Shown in pieces: positions 27,776 to 35,746 of a DNA stretch of 64,000 bases; within the stretch, counting starts at the first letter, position 1, and every line of letters starts with the position of its first letter. This DNA comes from Acidobacteriota bacterium (GTDB lineage Bacteria; Acidobacteriota; Terriglobia; Acidiferrales; UBA7541). The stretch spans positions 38,669 through 102,668 of the forward strand of contig QHZD01000027.1 of assembly GCA_003225315.1 (NCBI GenBank), written 5' to 3'. A program made the position numbers and the translations under genes. A model generated the notes under the pieces. The model saw nothing but the letters and a program-made list of their open reading frames with translations. It made no database searches and was not told where the DNA came from.

Positions 27776-28804
27776 GTGCTTTCAGAGGAACCTTTGTCAG
27801 CATTTCATGTTGTTTACGGGCTGCGACTTGCGACGAACAAGGCTCTTCCTGGCCTTCCCCTGCAACGCGATTCAGAAACACCCGACCTGCTGATAAAATT
27901 GAGGGATCGGCGAGCATCCCCCGCAACACTTCCTGCTTTTGACGAGAGCTTTTGCAGCAACTCAAACGACGGTCCGGGCGGCCAGCCTAATTTACGATTC
28001 GGTTTATTCCCCGGCGGAGAGTATTTTGGCTTTTTCTGCGGTGATGGGGTGCAATTTGCTATTGAGCACCGCGGACGCGAAGTGTGGGCCGATTGGCCAG
28101 AAAATTACACACTCGAAGATGTCTGCACCTATTTGCTCGGGCCAGTGATGGGATTTGTGCTGCGCCTTCGCGGGACAGTCTGTCTCCACGCCAGCGCAGT
28201 GGCCATCAGTGGTCGCGCTATTGCACTGGCGGGCCCGCCGGGCGTCGGCAAATCGACCACGGCTGCGGCCTTTGCGCGTGCCGACTTTCCGGTGCTCTCT
28301 GACGATGTAGTGGCGCTGGCAGACGAGGGGGCGCAATTTCTTGTCCAGCCGGGCTATCCTAGAGTGAACTTGTGGCCGGACTCCGCCGTCACCTTATTTA
28401 AATCAGAGGATGCTCTGCCGCGCATTACGCCCACATGGAACAAGCGTTATATGCCGCTTGGCCAGAGCGGCCACCGCTTCGCTTCGAGACCGCTGCCTCT
28501 AGGAGCGATTTACATCCTGGATAGTCGCGACACGGCCCTTAGTGCTCCTGTTGTGGAAGAGATCTGCGGTGAAGAGGCATTCATGGCGCTCTTGGCCAAT
28601 ACGTATGTGAACTATCTTATCGACCGGGATATGCGGCGTACCGAGTTTGACGTGCTGAGCCGCGTGGTCTCGGAAATCCCTATTCGTCGAGTGCGGCCTC
28701 CGGCTGAACCCTCCGCAGTCTTTGACCTCTGTGAAGCTATTGCCTCCGATGCCAAGCAAGTGATGGCTTCGGTTCCGTCAAACGCAACTTCGGTGCGCGG
28801 ATAG
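27776..28804 (+). CDS. HPr kinase/phosphorylase-like protein of RiPP clusters
   Basis: 342 residues from a GTG, 5 bp after the precursor stop. The N-terminal half (about 1-130) is poorly conserved. The kinase core reads LHASAVAISGRAIALAGPPGVGKST: Walker A GPPGVGKS at 153-160, preceded by the conserved His-Ala-Ser. VLSDDVVAL (173-181) carries the family acid pair, and QPGYPRVNLWPDS the following loop. Related kinases in lasso clusters of Firmicutes phosphorylate the C-terminal Ser of the precursor. Here the precursor ends Thr-Gly, so the target, if any, may be Thr-46. It is not a sugar-regulation HprK: no HPr gene is nearby. Confidence 0.85.
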   Translation: MLSEEPLSAFHVVYGLRLATNKALPGLPLQRDSETPDLLIKLRDRRASPATLPAFDESFCSNSNDGPGGQPNLRFGLFPGGEYFGFFCGDGVQFAIEHRGREVWADWPENYTLEDVCTYLLGPVMGFVLRLRGTVCLHASAVAISGRAIALAGPPGVGKSTTAAAFARADFPVLSDDVVALADEGAQFLVQPGYPRVNLWPDSAVTLFKSEDALPRITPTWNKRYMPLGQSGHRFASRPLPLGAIYILDSRDTALSAPVVEEICGEEAFMALLANTYVNYLIDRDMRRTEFDVLSRVVSEIPIRRVRPPAEPSAVFDLCEAIASDAKQVMASVPSNATSVRG

Positions 28805-28810
28805 GTCCGC

Positions 28811-29962
28811 ATGTACGGCTTGGGCGCCTATGGCTCAATGATTGCGGATCGCGTTCGCGTGGAGGCTTACGCGGAGGCGCTGCGAAAGAGCGTTCGCAAA
28901 GGATCCGTCGTCGCGGAAATCGGCACGGGGCCGGGCATTTTCGCAGTGCTGGCGTGCCAGCTTGGGGCCAGCCGCGTCTATGCCATCGAGCCGGGTGAAA
29001 TTATTCAGGTGGCGCGAGAGGTTGCCGCCTCCAATGGCTGTGCCGGCAAAATCGAGCTTGTCGAAGAGATCTCCAACCGTGTGACGCTTCCCACGCGGGC
29101 CGATGTCATTATCTCCGATCTCCGGGGCGTACTGCCGCTTTTTCAACGCCATATCCCCGCCATCGTAGACGCGCGGCGCCGTTTTCTCGCGCCCGGCGGA
29201 ACCTTGATCCCAAGAAAAGATACTTTGTGGGCTGCAATCGTCGAAGCTCCAAAGCCCTATGGCGACGTAGTGGGCCCGTGGGACCAGAATTCCCTCGGCC
29301 AAAACTTGAGTCCGGCGCGGCTGCTGGCTGTGAACGATGTTCAGAAAATACGTGTGAGTCCAAACCAGCTGTTGACCGGGCATCGACTCTGGACGACGTT
29401 CGATTATGCCCGCGTGGAAAATCCCGATGTTCGGGGAAATCTCGAGTGGGTGGTCGAGCGAGCCGGAACCGGACACGGTATCCTGGTTTGGTTCGATGCG
29501 GATTTGGCCGAGGATGTGGGCTTCTCCAACGCTCCAGGCGCTCCCGAGACGGTTTACGGATCTCTCTTTCTTCCCTGGACACAGGCCGCGGCTTTGGCGC
29601 AAGGCCAAACAGTTTGCGTGAGCCTCGCGGCAAAACTCGTGGAAAGTGATTACGTCTGGCGATGGACCACGTGCATTAAGCCGCTCGAAGGATCTGGCGC
29701 CTCCCTCATCCAATTTGAGCAATCGCAGTTGGCCGGAGCAGTGTTGTCTACCACGCAGCTTCACAGGAAGGCGGCAGACTACATTCCGCACCTCTCCGAG
29801 GAGGGGCTCCTGCGCCGCAGAACTCTCGAACTGATCGACGGAAGAGCTTCGCTTGAGGAGATTGCTCGCCGGCTGGCGATGGAGTTTCCTCAACGTTTCC
29901 CAACGTGGCAGCAAGCCTTGTCATATGCCGGCACGTTTTCACAAGAGTACAGTCGTAGATGA
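28811..29962 (+). CDS. PRMT-like methyltransferase with C-terminal PqqD/RRE-like domain
   Basis: 383 residues, 6 bp after the kinase gene. The start MYGLGAYGSMIADRVRVEAY resembles the double-helix entry of protein arginine methyltransferases. Motif I is VVAEIGTGPGIF (33-44) and motif II YAIEPGEI; VIISDLRG is the post-II strand. A beta-barrel-like middle follows. The last 60 residues (LELIDGRASLEEIARRLAMEFP) read as a small winged-helix PqqD-like domain, the fold that binds RiPP leaders. It could thus both recognise the YxxPxL leader and methylate the peptide. A dedicated B1 protein is absent, so this tail may replace it. The tail assignment is inference. Confidence 0.75.
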   Translation: MYGLGAYGSMIADRVRVEAYAEALRKSVRKGSVVAEIGTGPGIFAVLACQLGASRVYAIEPGEIIQVAREVAASNGCAGKIELVEEISNRVTLPTRADVIISDLRGVLPLFQRHIPAIVDARRRFLAPGGTLIPRKDTLWAAIVEAPKPYGDVVGPWDQNSLGQNLSPARLLAVNDVQKIRVSPNQLLTGHRLWTTFDYARVENPDVRGNLEWVVERAGTGHGILVWFDADLAEDVGFSNAPGAPETVYGSLFLPWTQAAALAQGQTVCVSLAAKLVESDYVWRWTTCIKPLEGSGASLIQFEQSQLAGAVLSTTQLHRKAADYIPHLSEEGLLRRRTLELIDGRASLEEIARRLAMEFPQRFPTWQQALSYAGTFSQEYSRR

Positions 29963-30007
29963 GCAGAATTTGTCTGACCAAAAGAGGCCGTCCGATCCTT
30001 CAGGAAA

Positions 30008-31192
30008 TCAGCCTTTGCCATTCCGGCCGTATTTTCGCGTCAAGCGGAGTGGCCGGCGCACGGCTTCGAGAAAGCCATCCCGCTTTACTTCCGCGTCCAC
30101 GCCAATCTTCCAGTCTTCTTCCGTAGGGGAAAGCGAAAGACGCAATAAATAGGCAGGGGCCGTCAGCCAATCGCCGCGCATGCGCAGGCGAAAAAAGGCG
30201 CGTTGGAACAAACTTGGCGACGCGTAACTGGCGGCGGGCAACCACTGGCACACCTGATGCGCGAGCCGTGCAGCCGACACATCCGCCCGCACGATGGCAT
30301 GAACATTCTCCGGAAGCTGCGCCTTGAGCAAGTCCGCAGAGAGAAGCAATCCCGTGTGCAGCATTCTCTCAGCGCCAACCGTTTTCGACAAATTCGCGAC
30401 GCGTTCCCAATCGATATCTGTTTGGCGCGTGATCAGTCCGGCCACGTCTGCAATCCACATCAGACGCTCCCAAAGGTGCTTTGCGCCGTGGACGCAGATC
30501 AGCACGACTTCGTCTTCCACAGAAAGGGCAGGAACTTCGCGGGCATCGAGTTTCACGCGGACTTGTCGCGCAAAGAATTCCTCCAGGGGAAGCCGGCGGG
30601 GAAAGTAGCGCAACGTGCGGTCGTTATGCAGTTCGACGATCAATTGTGAACCCGGCTTGGAAAAAAGATATTGGCCGGGAATTTTCCCGGCGTCGATGGC
30701 GGTCAGCGGAACTGCAGGAGCGAAACCGGCGGCGCACATTAGTTCCGTGGCGCGGCGAATATCCCGCTGGCGGACGAGCAAGTCCAGGTCGCCGTAGCTG
30801 CGCGTCGCCGAGTCGGCGTACGCTCGCGCGGCCAGAGCCGGTCCTTTTATGACCAGAGCATCGATACCCTCCGTAGTGAAGAGGTCCAAAATGCGAAACA
30901 GCTCCGCAGTCAGCCGCATGGAAAGAAAAATCTGTGCGCGTTGACGATCGACAAGCGATTGCCTGATTTCTGGCGGCACGAGATTCTTCTCTAGATCGCG
31001 CAGACCCGCGGCGAGATGGCCGGATACGCCGTGCGCTTCTGCGAGAATGAGCAAACGCGCCCAATCCGCGGACCGGAGCAAGTCTGCTATACGCTCACGG
31101 TCGTGCGCAGGGACAGCGCATTCGAGCAAGACGGACCATTCATTCCGGAACAAAGGGATGTCGCATGGACGCGGAAGGATCGGCTCGGTCAT
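30008..31192 (-). CDS. nucleotidyltransferase family protein (PF14907-like)
   Basis: 394 residues. The hallmark of the minimal nucleotidyltransferase fold is seen in DALVIKGPALAARAYADSATRSYGDLDLLVR (residues 110-140 approximately), with GDLD supplying metal-binding acids. The rest is helical with an internal VELHNDRTL and LICVHGAKHLWERL. This family is frequent near asparagine-synthetase-like and HPr-kinase-like genes in lasso clusters, though its role there is unproven. It is convergent with the lasso operon, 45 bp from the methyltransferase stop, so it needs its own promoter. Confidence 0.82.
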   Translation of the reverse strand: MTEPILPRPCDIPLFRNEWSVLLECAVPAHDRERIADLLRSADWARLLILAEAHGVSGHLAAGLRDLEKNLVPPEIRQSLVDRQRAQIFLSMRLTAELFRILDLFTTEGIDALVIKGPALAARAYADSATRSYGDLDLLVRQRDIRRATELMCAAGFAPAVPLTAIDAGKIPGQYLFSKPGSQLIVELHNDRTLRYFPRRLPLEEFFARQVRVKLDAREVPALSVEDEVVLICVHGAKHLWERLMWIADVAGLITRQTDIDWERVANLSKTVGAERMLHTGLLLSADLLKAQLPENVHAIVRADVSAARLAHQVCQWLPAASYASPSLFQRAFFRLRMRGDWLTAPAYLLRLSLSPTEEDWKIGVDAEVKRDGFLEAVRRPLRLTRKYGRNGKG

Positions 31193-31277
31193 AATGGTCG
31201 GCAGTTAGTGTAGTCGATTGGACTAGCGAATTCGCGCGAGAGACGCTGGGAGGGAATTCTTCACCCGCCGGGCGCTG

Positions 31278-32750
31278 CTATTTTCCCACCGAGGCAGACA
31301 ACATCTCGTCACCACGGCCGCGGCGGCGGACGTCAATGCCAAGCCGCTTAATTTTCTGATTGAGCGTGGACAGGGGAATCATAAAGCGCTCAGCGGCCTC
31401 GGTCTGGTTCCAGCCGGTGCGCTCCAGCATGTCAATAATAATGCGGCGTTCGATCTCGTCCATGATCTGGAACAGAGACGGCTGCGGATTGTCCGCTGAA
31501 GAGCGCGACCCTGGTTCGCCAGGGAGCGGCGGCAGAAATTCCGAGAGTTGCAGCCTCACGCCGCGAACGATTTCCTTGCTCCGAATGCTTTCGGGGAGCA
31601 AGTCCACGTCAACACGCTCCTGCGTAGAAAGCACGACCGCTCGCTCGACGACGTTTTCCAGTTCGCGCACGTTGCCCGGCCAGTCGTAATCCATCAGAAG
31701 CTTCATTGCCGCGAGCGTGAAATGCCGGAGCGGCTTGGCGTTTTCGTGGCAATAACGTTCCAGAAAATGTGCCAGAAGCAAAGGCACGTCTTCCCGGCGA
31801 TCGCGCAGCGGCGGAATCCGCAGATGAATCACGTTCAGGCGATGGAACAAATCTTCGCGGAAGCGCCCTTCGCGTACCAGCGCGAGGAGTTCGACGTTGG
31901 AAGCGGCCACAATGCGCACGTCGACTTTGAGTTGCTCGGTACCGCCAAGGCGCATGAATTCGCGCTCCTGAATCACGCGCAAAAGCTTGGCCTGCGTCTC
32001 GGGACTGATGGTGGCGATTTCATCGAAGAAAATGGTGCCCTGGTCGGCAACTTCGAAGAGGCCCTTCTTGGACGCGATGGCGCTCGTGAAGGCGCCCTTC
32101 ACATGGCCGAAGAGCTGGGACTCCAGGAGATCGACGGGGATGGATCCTGTATTTACGGGCACAAAGGCTTTGTCCGCCCGAGTCGAGGCAGAGTGAATTG
32201 CCTTGGCGATGAGTTCCTTCCCTGTGCCACTTTCTCCGCTGATGAGAATCGTGGAGCGCGAAGGGGCGACTTGAGCAACGAGGTCCAGAAGCGCCTGCAT
32301 TTTGTCGCTCTTGCCGACGATGTTTGGAAAATTGAAGCGTTGCTTAAGCGCGCGTTTGAGCTGGACGTTTTCGTCGCGAAGCCTGCGTGATTCGACCGCC
32401 TGCGCTACCTGAGCCAGCAATTCGTCGTTGGACCACGGCTTGGTGATGTAGTCCATCGCGCCATTCTTGAAAGCAGCACGGGCCATTTCGATTGAACCGT
32501 AAGCCGTGATCAGGACGACGGAGAGCTGCGGATCGCGGCGGTGAATCTCCTTAAGCATGTCGAGACCGTTGCGGTCCGGCAAGCTGACATCCAGCAGCAG
32601 AAGGTCATAAGGATGCTGCTCCAGCTTTTCGAGGCCGGATTCGCCTGTTTCCGCGCTGGAGACGCCGTAGCCTTCACCCCTTAACAGAAGTTCGAGGCCT
32701 TCGCGGATTTCTGATTCATCATCAACAACCAGAATGGAACCCTTAGACAT
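31278..32750 (-). CDS. sigma54-dependent response regulator (NtrC family)
   Basis: 490 residues from the ATG at 32750, which overlaps the end of the kinase gene by 8 bp; longer frames run into that gene. The receiver domain has the acid pair VVDDE and phosphoacceptor D54 in LLLLDVSLPD, with conserved Lys in ITKPW. The AAA+ domain has Walker A GESGTGKE, Walker B IFFDEI and an unusual GAFTSA in place of GAFTGA in the sigma54-contact loop. A Fis-type HTH ends it (QTEAAERFMIPLSTLNQKIKRLGI). It should activate sigma54 promoters when phosphorylated by the adjacent kinase. Confidence 0.93.
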   Translation of the reverse strand: MSKGSILVVDDESEIREGLELLLRGEGYGVSSAETGESGLEKLEQHPYDLLLLDVSLPDRNGLDMLKEIHRRDPQLSVVLITAYGSIEMARAAFKNGAMDYITKPWSNDELLAQVAQAVESRRLRDENVQLKRALKQRFNFPNIVGKSDKMQALLDLVAQVAPSRSTILISGESGTGKELIAKAIHSASTRADKAFVPVNTGSIPVDLLESQLFGHVKGAFTSAIASKKGLFEVADQGTIFFDEIATISPETQAKLLRVIQEREFMRLGGTEQLKVDVRIVAASNVELLALVREGRFREDLFHRLNVIHLRIPPLRDRREDVPLLLAHFLERYCHENAKPLRHFTLAAMKLLMDYDWPGNVRELENVVERAVVLSTQERVDVDLLPESIRSKEIVRGVRLQLSEFLPPLPGEPGSRSSADNPQPSLFQIMDEIERRIIIDMLERTGWNQTEAAERFMIPLSTLNQKIKRLGIDVRRRGRGDEMLSASVGK

Positions 32751-35562
32751 GGACCGCTTTCTTGACCGCGGGGAACTCGACGTGGAACGAAGTGCCCTTG
32801 CCGGGCGTCGAGCGGACATCAATCTTTCCGGCATGCTCCTTGATAATGCCGTAACTCACGGAAAGACCGAGGCCGGTGCCGCGGCCGCTGGCTTTGGTGG
32901 TGAAGAACGGATCAAAGATGCGATGAATGTGTTCGCGGGCGATGCCTCCGCCGGTGTCCGCCACTTCGATTTCGACGCTGCCGTTATGCGCTGCTGTCCG
33001 GACTTCGAGCATTCCTCCGCCGGGCATGGCATCCCGCGCGTTCAAGAACAGGTTCAAAAAGACCTGTTGCAGCTTGTTGGCTGATCCGCGGACGGCAGGC
33101 AGCGGTTCGCCGAGTTGCTTCATGACCTGTATGTGCGAGGCTTTCAGCGGATGGGCCACAAGGGACAAGGTTTCTTCGACCACGCGGTTTACATCTATGT
33201 CCGCTGTTTCCGGAGCGCCGGTGCGCGAAAAATTGAGCAGATTGTTGACGATTTCGCTGGCCCGGAATGTCTGCTTGACGATTTTTTCAATAATCGACTG
33301 GCGTGGATCGCCCTCCGGCATCTGTTTCGCAAGCATTTGAATATAGTTGGAAATGACCGCGAGAGGTGTATTCACTTCGTGCGCGACACCAGCCGCGAGA
33401 AGCCCCAGCGAAGTCAGCTTCTCCGTTTGCGACATCTGCTCTTCCATGCGCTCCCTCTGGGTTACGTCATCAAAAAGCAGGAGACGCCCGATGCGCTCGT
33501 TCGATTTGCTCACCAGGGGTGTGATGGAAACGTTCAAGGTCAGTGACTTTCCTTGATGCTGGAGTCTCTGTTTATAGATGCCGGTTATCTGTTCCTGGTC
33601 ACCGCGCGCGGCGATTTCGCGCGCCAGTTCTTCCGGCAATAGCGAGCTGAGCCGCCGTCCAACAGACTCCTGACGCGACACTCCGAAAAGCTGCTCCATG
33701 CGCGTGTTCCAGGACTCGACGATACCGTCCAGGTCAACGGAAAGCACGCCGATGTTCAAGGATTCAACGATATTTTCGCTGAAGTCCTTGAGGCGCACGA
33801 TTTCGAGGGCCTTTTGCTCAAGTGAGCTGTAAAGCTGGGCGTTATCCAGGGCGACCGCAACGTAGCCGGCAATTGTCTCCACGAGCTCGACGTCATCACT
33901 CGACAGAAAATCCCCGTCGACTGTCTTGCCAAGGCCGAGAACGGCAACTGTGTGTTCGCGGATGCGGCAGGGAACAAAGTAGTTGAGGTCGAGCTGTTCG
34001 AGCGTGTGACGAACGGAGTCACTAACGTTCCGTGCCGCGCGGGGCGACTCAAAAAAGAGCGCCCCGCGGGCAAACTCGGGCCGGGCCGGCTCGAGGAAAC
34101 TGAGGTTCAAAGACTCGGAAAGACGGACGCCCATCGAACGGGCAATGCGCATCTGCCCGGGTTGCACGGCATTCTCCACAAAAATCGCGAGCCGATCGAC
34201 TAGTAAGGTTTGAGAAATGCGGTCCATGACCGAACCCAGCATGGGGTCGATACGAACTTCGTTCGTCAGCGTGCGCCCGAATTCGATGAGAGTGCGGCGA
34301 TAGTCGAGGCGATCGCGGTAAAAGAAACGATCCAGGCGCGCTTGAATCCCGGCGCGGAACGGCTGGAACAAGAACGCGGCAATGACGATGGCGATCATGC
34401 CCCCGGCGGTCCCGTTCGTGGGCGTATGGGCTATCAAAGCAACCAAAGCGATCAAGGCGAAGTAAACCGCTGCAACGCCGGCGGTTGCCGCCGTGTAAGC
34501 CAAGCCGCGCTTGAAGATGATGTCCACGTCCATCAAGCGGTACCTGATGATCGCATAACCGAAACACAGCGGGATCAGCACCAGGCTTAATACCGAGAGC
34601 TGCATCCACGGGCGCAAAGTCACACCCATGACCAAGGGGAGGATGTAGAGCAAAGACACAGGCAAACTGCCGGCAAGCGTTCCACCGGTGAGCCATTTCA
34701 ACTGCTGGCGCATAACACCCGATGGCGCTTCGCGGTAGCTCCGGTAAAAAACGAGTCCCGCCGTCAGGAAGCAAAGGGCGAGATAGCCGAATTCGCTCTT
34801 CAGAAGCAATATGTATGAAGCGAGCCAGGGCAAGAAACCGTTGGCCTTGAGAGCCGTACTTACATGAATGAGGAGCAGAGCAAAAGGAAGCGCGTAGACG
34901 GCAAAAACTTTCGAAGATGAGCGGATGGTCGTTTCGGACCGCCCGGGAAATACCAGCGCAAAATGGAGCAACAAAGCAGGAGCAAGAAGGCGGGCCACAA
35001 TCTCTGACCAGTAAACTTCCCAGTCAAAAGTGTCCAGCTTCCCACTGAAGTGGAATGACCATAGAACGAAAGAAACCAGACAAAAGACATAAAAGTGCAC
35101 GGCGCGAGGAGCGTTCCACCTGCGGATAAAAATGAACAGGCCGATGAACAGATAAAGCAGGCCCACGATTCGCAGATAGTTTTCCGTGGCAAGGGGCTTC
35201 TCCGCAGGCGCCGTGAGGAGGGGAGTTTCGAATTCCTGGCCATTGCGGGAAAGCTTATAATGCACTTGGCTCCAAAGTCCTGCACGATCCACCCGGCGGG
35301 CAACCTCCGCGGCTCTGGTAACACGCGTGTTATTGATGGTCAGGAGGACATCACCAGGGCGAATCCCGGCGCGGGTTGCGGGAGAATTCGGTGAAACCCG
35401 GCTGGCTTGAATCCCGTGGTCCGTATCCAGCCAAGCCACGCCGTCGTACACCACTTCAAACCGGCTGCGCTGATCGAAATTAATGAGGGCAAAAATCACC
35501 GCGGCCAGCGTGGCCAACGCCAGCACAACCGCTCCAAGGCTCGCTCGGACGTTTTGCCTCAT
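32743..35562 (-). CDS. membrane histidine kinase with PDZ, GAF and PAS domains
   Basis: 939 residues. After a first membrane helix (10-28) comes a PDZ-like periplasmic domain (GIQASRVSPNSPATRAGIRPGDVLLTINN, about 48-78), then roughly seven membrane helices (about 130-365), a GAF domain (about 420-570), PAS (about 595-690), HisKA with GVAHEVNTPLAVI around the phosphorylated His, and a HATPase with the N, G1 and G2 boxes (NLFLNARDAM, DTGGGI, GTGLGLS). The PDZ-plus-7TM input is unusual for a kinase of this type. It overlaps its response regulator. Confidence 0.92.
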   Translation of the reverse strand: MRQNVRASLGAVVLALATLAAVIFALINFDQRSRFEVVYDGVAWLDTDHGIQASRVSPNSPATRAGIRPGDVLLTINNTRVTRAAEVARRVDRAGLWSQVHYKLSRNGQEFETPLLTAPAEKPLATENYLRIVGLLYLFIGLFIFIRRWNAPRAVHFYVFCLVSFVLWSFHFSGKLDTFDWEVYWSEIVARLLAPALLLHFALVFPGRSETTIRSSSKVFAVYALPFALLLIHVSTALKANGFLPWLASYILLLKSEFGYLALCFLTAGLVFYRSYREAPSGVMRQQLKWLTGGTLAGSLPVSLLYILPLVMGVTLRPWMQLSVLSLVLIPLCFGYAIIRYRLMDVDIIFKRGLAYTAATAGVAAVYFALIALVALIAHTPTNGTAGGMIAIVIAAFLFQPFRAGIQARLDRFFYRDRLDYRRTLIEFGRTLTNEVRIDPMLGSVMDRISQTLLVDRLAIFVENAVQPGQMRIARSMGVRLSESLNLSFLEPARPEFARGALFFESPRAARNVSDSVRHTLEQLDLNYFVPCRIREHTVAVLGLGKTVDGDFLSSDDVELVETIAGYVAVALDNAQLYSSLEQKALEIVRLKDFSENIVESLNIGVLSVDLDGIVESWNTRMEQLFGVSRQESVGRRLSSLLPEELAREIAARGDQEQITGIYKQRLQHQGKSLTLNVSITPLVSKSNERIGRLLLFDDVTQRERMEEQMSQTEKLTSLGLLAAGVAHEVNTPLAVISNYIQMLAKQMPEGDPRQSIIEKIVKQTFRASEIVNNLLNFSRTGAPETADIDVNRVVEETLSLVAHPLKASHIQVMKQLGEPLPAVRGSANKLQQVFLNLFLNARDAMPGGGMLEVRTAAHNGSVEIEVADTGGGIAREHIHRIFDPFFTTKASGRGTGLGLSVSYGIIKEHAGKIDVRSTPGKGTSFHVEFPAVKKAVHV

Positions 35563-35746
35563 AATCTATCGGACAAGACTATACGCCGCCACAAGAAACC
35601 AAGTGCAACCCAATGTCCATTGTTTGGTAGCGATGCATTCGAGGAACACCTTTATATTCAACAGGTTACTGCAGCGGTAGGGCGGGTTATCCCACATCAT
35701 CCGGTTTCTGGAAGGACAAATACAACTTTCTAGAACCCAAAAACTC

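Noticed and set aside
28835..29914. 359-residue minus-strand frame
   Set aside because: Antisense to the methyltransferase, which has an intact SAM motif; no domain is seen in the frame.
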